A stretch of 64,000 nucleotides of DNA, taken from NCBI RefSeq assembly GCF_028993575.1, contig NZ_CP118615.1, positions 2,418,001 to 2,482,000 on the forward strand, written 5' to 3'. The position numbers and the translations under genes were made by a program. Shown piece by piece: positions 37,420 through 45,975 of this stretch. This stretch comes from Micromonospora cathayae (GTDB lineage: Bacteria; Actinomycetota; Actinomycetes; Mycobacteriales; Micromonosporaceae). Every line of letters starts with the position of its first letter. Position 1 is the stretch's first letter. The notes beneath the pieces are model-generated. The model did not search any database. It had not been told where the DNA came from and saw only the letters and a program-made list of their open reading frames with translations.

Positions 37420-38412
37420 ATGTTGACAATCCACTTCTCCCGCGAGGACGTCCTGCGGACCCGGGTGGCACCCGCGCCGGACCCGCTCTGGGAACTGGTC
37501 CTCAGCCTGCACCTGTTGCAGGAACGCGGTCCGGACCCGCTGATCGGCGGCTGGCGGCGTACCGTCGCCGGTCGACTGCGCCGGGAACGGGAATCCGACC
37601 GGCTGCGGCTGCTGCTCACCCTGATCCCGCCGCGCGGCTACTTCCCCGACTTCCTCACCCCGTACCAGAGCGTGGACGGGTTCGAGGCCGGGCTGGACGC
37701 CGTCCGGGCCACCCCCCGTACCGTGCTCCAACGGGACCTGACCACGCTGGCCGGCGGTCGGGAACTGCCCGCGCCGGCCGCCGCGCTGGCCCGGGGCGAA
37801 CCCGAGGCGCTGCACCACCTCACCGACTCGCTCGAGCGGTACCGGTCGCTGGCGTTGGGGCCGTACTGGCGTCGGATCCAGGCCGCGGTGGAGGCGGACC
37901 GGACCCGCCGGGCCCGGGCCATGCTGGACGGCGGCGCGGAGGGACTGCTGGAGAGCCTGCGCCCGGCGATGCGCTGGGGGTCCGGCGTGCTGGAGATCCC
38001 CGACTATCCGACCAGCCGGGAGCTGCACCTCGACGGGCGCGGGCTGTTGCTGGTGCCGTCGTTCTTCTGTGCCCGTACGCCGGTCGCCCTGTTCGACCCG
38101 ACGCTGCCACCGGTGCTGGTCTACCCGGTGGACCGGCTCGGCGCGCTGGTCCCGGCCGGTGCCCCGGCGGCGGACGAGGACAGCCGCAAAGCCGTCGCCG
38201 CGCTGCTCGGTCGGACCCGGGCGGCGGTGCTGGCGGCCAGCGACGACGGCCTGACCACCGGCGAGGTGGCCCGCCGCCTGGAGATCTCGGCGGCGGCGGT
38301 CAGCCAGCACACCTCGGTCCTGCGCAACGCCGGGCTGCTGGTCAGCCACCGGGACCGCAACACCGTGCTGCACACCCTGACCCCGCTCGGTCGGGCCGTC
38401 CTCGACGGCTGA
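37420..38412 (+). CDS. ArsR-type winged-helix transcriptional regulator
   Basis: A 330-residue protein. The C-terminal 90 residues hold a winged helix-turn-helix of ArsR type: T-T-G-E-V-A-R-R-L-E-I-S-A-A-A-V-S-Q-H-T-S-V-L-R-N-A-G-L-L-V near residues 280-310, then R-D-R-N-T-V-L-H at the wing. The N-terminal 240 residues are an all-helical ligand or dimerisation domain common in actinobacterial regulators of this form, with L-L-V-P-S-F-F-C near 210. No metal-binding Cys cluster is present, so it is not a classical metal sensor. The target is unknown; it stands alone. Confidence 0.8.
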   Translation: MLTIHFSREDVLRTRVAPAPDPLWELVLSLHLLQERGPDPLIGGWRRTVAGRLRRERESDRLRLLLTLIPPRGYFPDFLTPYQSVDGFEAGLDAVRATPRTVLQRDLTTLAGGRELPAPAAALARGEPEALHHLTDSLERYRSLALGPYWRRIQAAVEADRTRRARAMLDGGAEGLLESLRPAMRWGSGVLEIPDYPTSRELHLDGRGLLLVPSFFCARTPVALFDPTLPPVLVYPVDRLGALVPAGAPAADEDSRKAVAALLGRTRAAVLAASDDGLTTGEVARRLEISAAAVSQHTSVLRNAGLLVSHRDRNTVLHTLTPLGRAVLDG

Positions 38413-38514
38413 ACCGCTACCCTCCGCCCCGGCCCGGACCACCCTGTGCCGTCCCGGCCCGGATCGCGCCGGCCCGGCCCGCCGGGGCGGGAACCTGCCG
38501 GGGCGGTTGACCGG

Positions 38515-39603
38515 TCAGACCGCCAGGGCGGCGCTGGCGGTGCTGCCTGCCGGGGGCGGCAGCAGCACCGAGGCGACCCCGTGGGCGGCCAGCGCGCTCC
38601 GCAGCCGCTGCATGTCCGCCCCGAAGCGCACCAGGTCGGGCGGGCTGACCGGGGTGGGTGCCCCGCCGAGGATCAGCCCGGTCGCGGTCGGCGGCCAGTC
38701 CGGCACCACGGCGACCATCGTCGCGCGGGCCTCCTCGTCGGTGACCAGCGTGAAGACCGTGCCGGGCGCGACCGCACCGGCCACCGCGTCGATCGCCCGG
38801 CGAACCACCGCCGGGTCGGCCGGCTCCGGGCCGGGCCCGTCGGCCAGGGTGGCGGCGGCGAGCATCCCGGCGGCCCTCGCCTCGGCGGTACCCAGCGAGA
38901 AGAGATCCTGGGCGGCGTCCCGGACCAGCACCGCCGCGCCCGGCCCGTCATCCGCGCCCGCCCCGGTCAGGTAGCCCCGGACCACGGCCACCGGCACCTG
39001 GTCGCACTTGCCCTTGATCAGTTCACCCGCGCCGGCCAGCTCGTCGACCACCGCCATCTGGGTGAGGTGCAGCTCGTTGCCGTACGGGTCGATCTCGCCC
39101 CGGTGGTCGCGGATCGCCGGCAGCCCGGCCACGCCGAGCGCCACGTCGGTCAGGCCGTTGCGCCACGGCCGGCCCATGGTGTCGCTGACGATCACCGCGA
39201 CGTCCACGTCGTACCGGTCGCGCAGGGCGGCGCGCAACGCCCGCGCCGAGGCGTCCGGGTCCACGGGGAGCAGCACCAGCCGGGTCTTCTCCACGTTGGA
39301 GGCGTCGATGCCGGCGGCGGCCATCACGAACCCGTGGTGGGTCTGCACGATCCGGGTCGCGCCCCGGGTGGCGACCACCCGGGCCGTCTCGGCGGCCAGC
39401 ACCTCGTCCCGGGCGGCGATCCGTTCCGGCCCGTCCGCCGGCACGTCGACCAGCCGGCCCTCCGCCTTCGACACGATCTTGCTGGTCACCACCAGCACGT
39501 CGCCGTCGCGCAGCCACGGTGCGGCGGTCGCGATCAGCGCCGCCAGGTCGTCGCCGGCGGCCACGTCACCGATACCGAGTACCGGCAGGATCTCCAACCT
39601 CAT
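38515..39603 (-). CDS. fbiB: Coenzyme F420-0:L-glutamate ligase with reduced C-terminal domain
   Basis: A 362-residue protein. Residues 1-245 are a CofE-type GTP-dependent ligase that adds glutamates to F420-0: V-L-V-V-T-S-K-I-V-S-K-A-E-G-R near residue 37, T-H-H-G-F-V-M-A-A-A-G-I-D-A-S-N near 88, V-S-D-T-M-G-R-P-W-R-N-G near 138 and D-E-L-A-G-A-G-E-L-I-K-G-K near 195. In mycobacterial FbiB a nitroreductase domain of about 200 residues follows. Here only about 115 residues remain, with recognisable start (A-A-Q-D-L-F-S-L-G-T-A-E-A) and end (L-R-S-A-L-A-A-H-G-V-A-S-V-L-L) but no flavin-binding core. The ATG overlaps the fbiA stop by four bases. Confidence 0.93.
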   Translation of the reverse strand: MRLEILPVLGIGDVAAGDDLAALIATAAPWLRDGDVLVVTSKIVSKAEGRLVDVPADGPERIAARDEVLAAETARVVATRGATRIVQTHHGFVMAAAGIDASNVEKTRLVLLPVDPDASARALRAALRDRYDVDVAVIVSDTMGRPWRNGLTDVALGVAGLPAIRDHRGEIDPYGNELHLTQMAVVDELAGAGELIKGKCDQVPVAVVRGYLTGAGADDGPGAAVLVRDAAQDLFSLGTAEARAAGMLAAATLADGPGPEPADPAVVRRAIDAVAGAVAPGTVFTLVTDEEARATMVAVVPDWPPTATGLILGGAPTPVSPPDLVRFGADMQRLRSALAAHGVASVLLPPPAGSTASAALAV

Positions 39604-40556
39604 GCCAACTCCGCCAGCTCCACGGCGGCGCGGACCATACCGGCCGTCGCCACCTCGTCGGTCATCCACAACGGCACCGCCCGGACCGACACGTCCGGCA
39701 CGGTCACCCCCTCGTCCTCCGGCGCGACCAGCCAGCCGTCCAGCAGGCCGCCGGAGCGCCGCCCGCCGTAGAGGCGCCCCACCCCCTCGGCGCTGCACGC
39801 CACCCCGAGCACCGCCAGGCACCGGTCGGCCATGCCGCGTACCGGGGCCCCGCCGATGATCGGGGAGACCCCGACCACCCGGGCCGGGGAGCCGGCCACC
39901 GCCTCGCGCAGACCGGGCACGGCCAGCACCGGCGCGATGCTCACCACCGGGTTGCTCGGCGCGACCAGCACCAGGTCGGCCGTGCCGAGCGCCTCGACCA
40001 CGCCGGGAGCCGGCTTCGCGGCGTCCGCGCCGACGAAGACGAAGCGGTCGGTGGGCACGTCGGCCCGGTACCGGATCCACCACTCCTGGAAGTGGATCGC
40101 CCGCTGGCCGCCGTCCAGGTCGACCACCGCGTGCGTCTCGAGCCGGTCGTCGGTCGCCGGCAGCAGCCGTACGCCGGGCTGCCAGCGGGTCGCCAGCGCC
40201 TCGGTGACCGCGGAGAGCGGGTACCCGCCGGTGATCATGCTGGTCCGGACCAGGTGGGTGGCGACGTCCCGGTCGCCGAGACCGAACCAGGTCGGCTCCG
40301 CCCCGTACGCGGCGAGTTCGGTCTTCACCGTCCAGGTCTCGTCGAACCGCCCCCAGCCGCGTTCCGGATCAGCGCCACCACCGAGCGTGTACATGACGCT
40401 GTCCAGATCCGGGCAGATCTTCAGCCCGTGCAGGTAGAGATCGTCGCCGACGTTCACCACGGCGGTCACCTCGGCACCCACCTCCCGGGCGTACGCCCGG
40501 ACGCCGAGCAGGAACCGGGCGCCCCCGATGCCGCCGGCCAGAACCACGATCCGCAT
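39600..40556 (-). CDS. fbiA: 2-phospho-L-lactate transferase / F420-0 synthase
   Basis: A 318-residue CofD/FbiA enzyme that transfers the phospho-lactyl or phosphoenolpyruvyl group onto FO in F420 biosynthesis. Signatures are R-I-V-V-L-A-G-G-I-G-G-A-R-F-L at residues 2-16, V-V-N-V-G-D-D-L-Y-L-H-G-L-K-I-C-P-D-L-D-S near 35, and L-V-A-P-S-N-P-V-V-S-I near 198 with S-P-I-I-G-G-A-P-V-R-G near 230. The ATG at 40556 was preferred over one three codons upstream because GAGG is nine bases from it and too close to the other. It is directly coupled to fbiB. Confidence 0.95.
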   Translation of the reverse strand: MRIVVLAGGIGGARFLLGVRAYAREVGAEVTAVVNVGDDLYLHGLKICPDLDSVMYTLGGGADPERGWGRFDETWTVKTELAAYGAEPTWFGLGDRDVATHLVRTSMITGGYPLSAVTEALATRWQPGVRLLPATDDRLETHAVVDLDGGQRAIHFQEWWIRYRADVPTDRFVFVGADAAKPAPGVVEALGTADLVLVAPSNPVVSIAPVLAVPGLREAVAGSPARVVGVSPIIGGAPVRGMADRCLAVLGVACSAEGVGRLYGGRRSGGLLDGWLVAPEDEGVTVPDVSVRAVPLWMTDEVATAGMVRAAVELAELA

Positions 40557-40609
40557 GCCGACCATCCTCGCCTACGCGGCGTCAACGTTCCGGCGTGGCC
40601 CGGGGAGAC

Positions 40610-40615
40610 TAGGCT
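40610..40615 (+). promoter_or_regulatory. -10 element upstream of the TQ-motif membrane protein
   Basis: TAGGCT lies 43 bases before the TTG start, leaving a leader of about 35 nt that carries the GAGAGGGAG ribosome site. It is on the opposite strand to fbiA, whose start is 55 bp away. Confidence 0.4.
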
Positions 40616-40657
40616 CACGTCGCACCTGTCCGACATCGCCCGAAGAGAGGGAGCCCC

Positions 40658-41761
40658 TTGACCAGCCCCGCCGAGCCCGCGTCGCCCCCCGACGCACCGC
40701 AGGCCACCCAGCACACCAAGCCGCTCCGGGAACTCGTCGCCCTCGTGCTCCTCGGCGCGACCGCGGTACTGCTCTTCGTGAGCCTGATCCGGTTCCTGGT
40801 GCCGATGTCGGACTACAGCACCTTCACCACCCGGGCGCTGAACGCGGCCGGTGGGTTCGTCAGCGTCGAGACGATCGTTCTGCCCCTGCTGGCGTTCCTG
40901 CTCGCCACGCACGTCCAGCCGGTGCTGCCGAAGGCCAAGCTGATCACCCAGGTCGCCCTGGTCGAGTACGCGGTGAGCCTGGCCCTCGGGGTGCTCGCGT
41001 TCCTGGTCGGCCTGGTCGGCATGCTCGCCGAGGGCAACATCGGCGACGCCTTCCTCTTCCTGCTCGCCTCGGTCGCCTGGCTGGCGGTGCTCGGGGTGGC
41101 CGCGTTGGTCGTGTACAAGGTCTGGAAGGCCATGTACCACGTCCCCAAGCCCAAGCCGCAGCCCGGCGTCTACGGCCAGCCCCAGCAGCCCGGTTGGCCC
41201 CAGCAGCAGCCTTACCCCGGGTACCCGGGGCAGCCCGGTCAGCCGCAGTCCGGCCCGTACGGCCAGCAGCCCGGCTACCCGGCCGCCCCGTACGGCCAGC
41301 CGACTCCGCAGTCCGCCCCGCCGTACGGCCAGCCGGCTGCCCCGTCCGCCCCGCCGTTCGGGAGCGCGCCCCAGTCCGCGCCGCCGTTCGGGACCGCCCC
41401 GCAGTCCGCGCCGCCGTTCGGTCAGTCGGCTCCGCAGTCCGCGCCGCCGTTCGGCGCCGCGCCGTCGAGCCCGTACGGCCAGCCGGGAACCGGGTCGACG
41501 CCGTCGTTCGGCGCGCCGACGCCGCCCGCCCCGCCGTTCGGTGGCATTCCGTCCGCCCCGCCGTTCGGTCAGCCGCCCTCGGCCGACCCGACCCAGGCGA
41601 TCCCGCGTCAGTCCACCGACTCCACCCCGGCGGCCGCCGCCGGTGACGAGGGGGACCGCACCCAGGTCGTCGCCGGTGGCGATGGCGACCGCACCCAGGT
41701 CGTCCCGCGCGACGACGACGAAGGCCGGACCCAGCACATCAACCCGTCCGACCCGCGCTGA
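40658..41761 (+). CDS. Membrane protein with PPFG/PYGQ repeats and C-terminal TQ motifs
   Basis: A 367-residue protein beginning at a TTG behind GAGAGGGAG. Three or four hydrophobic helices lie between residues 25 and 155. A cytosolic tail of about 210 residues follows, made of Pro/Gln/Gly-rich repeats (P-Y-G-Q and S-A-P-P-F-G units). The last 60 residues are acidic and carry four TQ motifs: D-P-T-Q-A-I, D-R-T-Q-V-V twice and G-R-T-Q-H-I. Such Thr-Gln-hydrophobic sites in acidic context resemble the phosphothreonine sites used by actinobacterial Ser/Thr kinases and FHA-domain partners. It lies between fbiA and fbiC but has no sign of a cofactor role. Confidence 0.7.
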   Translation: MTSPAEPASPPDAPQATQHTKPLRELVALVLLGATAVLLFVSLIRFLVPMSDYSTFTTRALNAAGGFVSVETIVLPLLAFLLATHVQPVLPKAKLITQVALVEYAVSLALGVLAFLVGLVGMLAEGNIGDAFLFLLASVAWLAVLGVAALVVYKVWKAMYHVPKPKPQPGVYGQPQQPGWPQQQPYPGYPGQPGQPQSGPYGQQPGYPAAPYGQPTPQSAPPYGQPAAPSAPPFGSAPQSAPPFGTAPQSAPPFGQSAPQSAPPFGAAPSSPYGQPGTGSTPSFGAPTPPAPPFGGIPSAPPFGQPPSADPTQAIPRQSTDSTPAAAAGDEGDRTQVVAGGDGDRTQVVPRDDDEGRTQHINPSDPR

Positions 41762-41843
41762 CCAGCCCCTCCCGCCCCCACCCGGTCGCTGCGGATCCGT
41801 CACACCGGAAGCGAGCGGAGTGGGGGTGGGAGGCGGGGCGGCA

Positions 41844-41849
41844 TAGGGT
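41844..41849 (+). promoter_or_regulatory. -10 element of a probable leaderless fbiC promoter
   Basis: TAGGGT is followed by six bases and then the fbiC ATG. No Shine-Dalgarno sequence is present, so transcription is likely to start at the A of the start codon. Confidence 0.45.
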
Positions 41850-41855
41850 TGCGGG

Positions 41856-44630
41856 ATGCGGGAGAGCACTGAGGCGGCGGCGGGCGCACCGGACGCCGGG
41901 ACGGACACGCCACCGACCGCCGTGGGCGGCGCACCGACCGACCCGCCACCGACCGTCGCAGGCCAGTCAGCGGTCGACGTACCGACCGGCCCGCCACCGG
42001 CCACCGCAGCCGACGTAGCGGTCGGGGTGCCGGCCGACCCGCCACCGGCCACCGCAGCCGACCCGGCCGTCGGCGCGGCAGCCGACCCGGCCGTCGGGGC
42101 GGCGGTGACCGCCGCAGCCGTGCGGAGGGCGCTGCATCGGGCCGCCACCGGCCGTGCCCTGGACGCCGACGAGGCGACGGCGCTGCTCACCGCCCGAGGC
42201 GAGGCGCTGGACGAACTGTGCCGGGTCGCCGGTGGCATCCGGGACGCCGGGCTCCGCGACGCGGGCCGCCCCGGCATCGTCACCTTCTCGAAGAAGGTCT
42301 TCATCCCGCTGACCCGGCTCTGCCGGGACCGCTGCCACTACTGCACCTTCGCCACCGTCCCGCACCGGCTGCCGGCCGCCTTCCTGGACCGGGACGAGGT
42401 GCTGGCGATCGCCCGGGAGGGCGCGGCGCTGGGCTGCAAGGAAGCCCTGTTCACCCTGGGTGACCGGCCGGAGGAACGCTGGCCGGCGGCCCGGCAGTGG
42501 CTGGACGAGCGGGGCTACGACTCCACCCTGGACTACCTGCGCGCCAGCGCGGTGGCGGTGCTGGAGGAGACCGGCCTGCTGCCGCACCTCAACCCGGGGG
42601 TGCTCTCCTGGTCCGAGCTGTACCGGCTCAAGCCGGTCGCGCCGAGCATGGGGATGATGCTGGAGACCACGGCGACCCGGCTCTGGTCGGAGCCGGGCGG
42701 CCCGCACTTCGGCTCGCCGGACAAGGAACCGGCGGTCCGGCTGCGGGTGCTCGACGACGCCGGCCGGGTGGGTGTCCCGTTCACCACCGGCATCCTGATC
42801 GGCATCGGCGAGACCCTCGCCGAGCGGGTGGACGCGATCTTCGCGATGCGCCGGGCGCAGCGGGAGTACGGCCACCTCCAGGAGATCATCGTCCAGAACT
42901 TCCGCGCCAAACCGGACACCGCGATGCGTGGCATGCCCGACGCGGAGTTGCACGACCTGGCCGCCACGGTGGCGGTGACCCGGATCCTGCTCGGCCCGAA
43001 GGCCCGCGTCCAGGCCCCGCCGAACCTCATCGCCGGCGAGTACGAGCTGCTGCTGCGGGCCGGCATCGACGACTGGGGCGGGGTGTCCCCGCTGACCCCC
43101 GACCACGTCAACCCGGAACGCCCCTGGCCGCAGCTCGACGAGCTGGCCAAGCACACCGCCGCCGCCGGGTTCACCCTGCGCGAGCGGCTGACGATCTACC
43201 CGGAGTACGTCCGGGCCGGTGACCCGTGGCTCGATCCGCGGCTGCTGCCGCACGTCACCGCGCTGGCCGACCCGGCGACCGGGCTCGCCGTGGAGTCGGC
43301 CCGCCCGGTGGGGTTGCCCTGGCAGGAGCCGGAGGAGACCCACGGCGGGCGCACCGACCTGCACGCCAGCATCGACACCACCGGCCGGACCGGGGACCGG
43401 CGCGGCGACTTCGACAGCGTGTACGGCGACTGGTCCGAGGTGGCCGGGCGGGTCGGGACGCCGACCACCGGGGGAGAAGCGGGGGCCGGGCGGGTCGGGG
43501 CGGGAGCCGCCGCAGGCGGGGGAGACGCGGAACTGCGTACCGGACTCCGGCTGGCGGCCGACGACCCGGCCGCGCTGCTCGACCCACGTCACCGCGACGC
43601 GGCGCTGGCGCTGTTCGGCGCGGACGGCGCGGCGCTGGACGCGCTGTGCCGGCTCGCCGACGACGTACGCCGCGACACCGTCGGCGACGACGTCACCTAC
43701 GTGGTCAACCGCAACATCAACTTCTCGAACGTCTGCTACGTGGGTTGCCGGTTCTGCGCGTTCGCGCAGCGGGAGCGGGACGCCGACGCCTTCCGGCTCT
43801 CGGTGGAGCAGGTGGCGGACCGGGCCGAGGAGGCGTGGGCGGCCGGCGCGACCGAGGTCTGCATGCAGGGCGGTATCGACCCGAAGCTGCCGGTCACCGC
43901 GTACGCCGACCTGGTCCGGGCGATCAAGACCCGGGTGCCGGGCATGCACGTGCACGCGTTCTCGCCGATGGAGGTGGTGACGGCGGCGGCGAAGGCCGGG
44001 GTGAGCATCCGGGACTGGCTGACGCAGTTGCGCGAGGCCGGCCTGGACACCATCCCGGGCACCGCCGCCGAGATCCTCGACGACGAGGTGCGCTGGGTAC
44101 TGACCAAGGGCAAACTGCCCACCTCCGCCTGGGTCGAGGTGGTCACCACGGCGCACGAGCTGGGCATCCGGTCCAGCTCCACGATGATGTACGGGCACGT
44201 GGACCATCCCGCGCACTGGCTGGCGCATTTCCGGGTACTGGCCGGCGTGCAGGACCGCACCGGCGGGTTCACCGAGTTCGTGGCCCTGCCGTTCGTGCAC
44301 ACGAACGCGCCGATCTACCTGGCCGGTATCGCCCGCCCCGGGCCGACCTGGCGGGAGAACCGGGTGGTGCACGCGATGGCCCGGTTGCTGCTGCACGGCC
44401 GGATCGACAACATTCAGTGTTCCTGGGTGAAACTGGGTGACGAGGGCACGGTGGCGATGTTGCGGGGCGGCTGCAACGATCTGGGCGGCACCCTGATGGA
44501 GGAGACGATCTCCCGGATGGCGGGTTCCGGAAACGGTTCGGCGCGTACCGAGGAGCAGTTGCGGGCGATCGCCACCGCAGCCGGTCGGCCGGCCCGGCGA
44601 CGCACCACCGCCTACGGCCGCCCGCGCTGA
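41856..44630 (+). CDS. fbiC: FO synthase (CofG/CofH fusion)
   Basis: A 924-residue enzyme with two radical SAM domains that together make the deazaflavin FO from tyrosine and the pyrimidine precursor. The CofG-like half (about 110-450) has its cluster cysteines at C156, C160 and C163 (C-R-D-R-C-H-Y-C). The CofH-like half (about 570-915) has C627, C631 and C634 (C-Y-V-G-C-R-F-C). M-Q-G-G-I-D-P near 670 and [16 protein letters not shown] near 765 are typical. Both clusters are intact. The first 90 residues are an unusual Pro/Ala/Thr-rich repetitive extension absent from most homologues, and a Gly/Ala linker with repeats joins the halves. The ATG at 41856 fits a leaderless start. Confidence 0.97.
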   Translation: MRESTEAAAGAPDAGTDTPPTAVGGAPTDPPPTVAGQSAVDVPTGPPPATAADVAVGVPADPPPATAADPAVGAAADPAVGAAVTAAAVRRALHRAATGRALDADEATALLTARGEALDELCRVAGGIRDAGLRDAGRPGIVTFSKKVFIPLTRLCRDRCHYCTFATVPHRLPAAFLDRDEVLAIAREGAALGCKEALFTLGDRPEERWPAARQWLDERGYDSTLDYLRASAVAVLEETGLLPHLNPGVLSWSELYRLKPVAPSMGMMLETTATRLWSEPGGPHFGSPDKEPAVRLRVLDDAGRVGVPFTTGILIGIGETLAERVDAIFAMRRAQREYGHLQEIIVQNFRAKPDTAMRGMPDAELHDLAATVAVTRILLGPKARVQAPPNLIAGEYELLLRAGIDDWGGVSPLTPDHVNPERPWPQLDELAKHTAAAGFTLRERLTIYPEYVRAGDPWLDPRLLPHVTALADPATGLAVESARPVGLPWQEPEETHGGRTDLHASIDTTGRTGDRRGDFDSVYGDWSEVAGRVGTPTTGGEAGAGRVGAGAAAGGGDAELRTGLRLAADDPAALLDPRHRDAALALFGADGAALDALCRLADDVRRDTVGDDVTYVVNRNINFSNVCYVGCRFCAFAQRERDADAFRLSVEQVADRAEEAWAAGATEVCMQGGIDPKLPVTAYADLVRAIKTRVPGMHVHAFSPMEVVTAAAKAGVSIRDWLTQLREAGLDTIPGTAAEILDDEVRWVLTKGKLPTSAWVEVVTTAHELGIRSSSTMMYGHVDHPAHWLAHFRVLAGVQDRTGGFTEFVALPFVHTNAPIYLAGIARPGPTWRENRVVHAMARLLLHGRIDNIQCSWVKLGDEGTVAMLRGGCNDLGGTLMEETISRMAGSGNGSARTEEQLRAIATAAGRPARRRTTAYGRPR

Positions 44631-44687
44631 TCCGTCTGTCCGTCCGGGCCGGCCCGGACGGCACCGCTGTGTTCCGGCCCGGCCCCG

Positions 44688-44872
44688 AAGGTGGCTGGTC
44701 TTCTCCGGATCGCCCCGAGGGGCCCGGTCTTCTTCCGACCGGCCCGGAGGTGGCCGATCCTTTCCGGACCGGCCCGGGACGCGGCTGATCTTCTCCGACC
44801 CGGCTCGGAGGTGGCCGATCCTTTCCGGACCGGCCGGGAGGCGGTCGATCCTTTCCGGGCCGGTCCGGAACC
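44688..44872. repeat. 30-bp degenerate tandem repeat
   Basis: About six units of roughly 30 bp, each built around G-T-G-G-C-C-G-A-T-C and C-T-T-T-C-C-G-G-A-C-C-G-G-C-C, run head to tail after fbiC. Every reading frame through it is open and periodic with 10 residues, so the frames on the minus strand are a by-product of the repeat rather than a gene. Confidence 0.8.
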
Positions 44873-45197
44873 GCCGGTACCGGGATGCCGGCGTTCCCCC
44901 GGCCTCCCGTGTTCCGCAATTCCCGCCGTCGGGACGGCGGCCGGGTTGGCATCGACCATTCCGATCTGCCGGATAGGATTTATACCGTCTGGTGGGACAA
45001 GGGCTGCGAGCCGGCCGGTCTCGTCGCAGAGCACCGCGCTGGCCGGTTGATCCGCCTCCGATCAGTGTCGTTTCTCGCCCGGACGGAGCCTCTCGGGCCC
45101 GTTCCGTGCCCAGTTTCGTCCACATAGTGGGCGATGCTTCCGTGCCGCCCGGGGCCCGACGGGCGGTCCTGCGGAAGTCGCGTTAACCTGTGCCCCA

Positions 45198-45217
45198 CCA
45201 AGATCGTTTGATCTTGG
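45198..45217. promoter_or_regulatory. Hairpin upstream of whiB
   Basis: CCAAGATC-GTTT-GATCTTGG is a perfect 8-bp stem with a 4-nt loop. It could be an attenuator, a terminator for upstream transcription or a protein site. Confidence 0.45.
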
Positions 45218-45430
45218 GTGCGGGCTCTCCGGCCGTCCTCCCGGTGGTGCGCTCCGGGTCGGACGGTGGAGCGCCACGGGAGAAATCTCGGACAACTCGC
45301 CGGAGAGGGCGTTACTCCTCAGGGGTCTGAATCGATAGGGCAGGTTGCGAGGGCCGGGTGGCCCGGATGGCGGCCCGGTGGCGTGTCGGGAGGGCGACTC
45401 CAATATCAAGTTCGGCTTGACGGCGCACGC

Positions 45431-45446
45431 ATTACACGCGTGTAAT
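45431..45446. promoter_or_regulatory. 16-bp perfect palindrome in the whiB promoter region
   Basis: ATTACACGCGTGTAAT reads the same on both strands, 115 bp before the whiB start. Its AT-rich ends stand out in GC-rich DNA, as expected of an operator for a dimeric regulator. Confidence 0.6.
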
Positions 45447-45560
45447 TTGAATGGGGTTGTCTACACGGAACGCAGCAAATCGGTACCGGAGGGACAAACG
45501 CGCCTTTCCGCGTGGGGGTTGCAGCGGCGATGACGCCGGTGCGCGACAAGGAGGCATCTG

Positions 45561-45818
45561 ATGGACGGCCAGCTTGAGGTGGCCGACCTGCTCGGAAACG
45601 CGCCGGAGTGGCAGGAGCGGGCGCTGTGCTCGCAGACCGATCCGGAGGCGTTCTTCCCCGAGAAGGGCGGCTCGACCCGCGAGGCGAAGCGAATCTGTTC
45701 CCGCTGCGAGGTGAAGACGGAGTGCCTGGAGTACGCGCTCGGCCATGACGAGCGGTTCGGGATCTGGGGCGGCCTCTCCGAGCGGGAGCGCCGCAAGCTC
45801 AAGCGGCGGGTGGCCTGA
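45561..45818 (+). CDS. whiB: WhiB-family iron-sulphur regulator
   Basis: An 85-residue WhiB protein. The four cluster-binding cysteines are C23, C46, C49 and C55 (C, then C-x2-C-x5-C), followed by the G-I-W-G-G turn at residues 67-71 and a basic C-terminal helix (R-E-R-R-K-L-K-R-R). The acidic and aromatic segment A-F-F-P-E-K-G-G-S-T-R-E-A-K is that of the classical WhiB/WhmD (WhiB2) group, which controls sporulation septation and cell division with WhiA in Streptomyces. The ATG is preceded by AAGGAGG at ideal spacing. The neighbouring zincin-like and DUF3499 genes are its usual neighbours in actinobacteria, which supports orthology. Confidence 0.95.
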   Translation: MDGQLEVADLLGNAPEWQERALCSQTDPEAFFPEKGGSTREAKRICSRCEVKTECLEYALGHDERFGIWGGLSERERRKLKRRVA

Positions 45819-45829
45819 CGTTCACCGTG

Positions 45830-45851
45830 CCGGGCGGAGGGGGCCGCCCGG
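45830..45851. terminator. whiB terminator hairpin
   Basis: CCGGGCGG-AGGGGG-CCGCCCGG, an 8-bp perfect stem with a 6-nt loop, begins 12 bases after the whiB stop and separates it from the convergent zincin-like gene. Confidence 0.55.
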
Positions 45852-45975
45852 TGCGGGCCCCGCGCCGTTGGTCCGTCCCAGCCGGCGGCCTGTCCGAGCC
45901 GGCGGATCTGACTTCGCCGGTGGCCTGTCCCCGCCCGGTGGACCGGGACCAGACCCGGCCCGGATCGTCCAACCT

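Larger units (their letters stand above)
44873..45560 (+). promoter_or_regulatory. Long whiB upstream region
   Basis: No convincing gene is seen between the tandem repeat and whiB. The region contains a hairpin (45198-45217), a 16-bp perfect palindrome (45431-45446) and several AT-richer patches, such as the one at 44970-44990. Its length and AT content are unusual for this window and suggest a complex developmental promoter for whiB. The sequence closest to whiB has an AAGGAGG ribosome site at 45547-45553. Confidence 0.5.

Noticed and set aside
44688..44872. Possible CRISPR array
   Set aside because: Units are contiguous and degenerate, with no unique spacers between repeats and no cas genes nearby.
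41967..45125. A minus-strand open frame of 1052 codons from the whiB upstream region through fbiC
   Set aside because: It crosses the tandem repeat and is antisense to fbiC; the part over the repeat is periodic because the DNA is.
44631..45560. tRNA or other structured RNA gene between fbiC and whiB
   Set aside because: The only clear structures are a short hairpin and a palindrome; no cloverleaf or T-loop sequence was seen.
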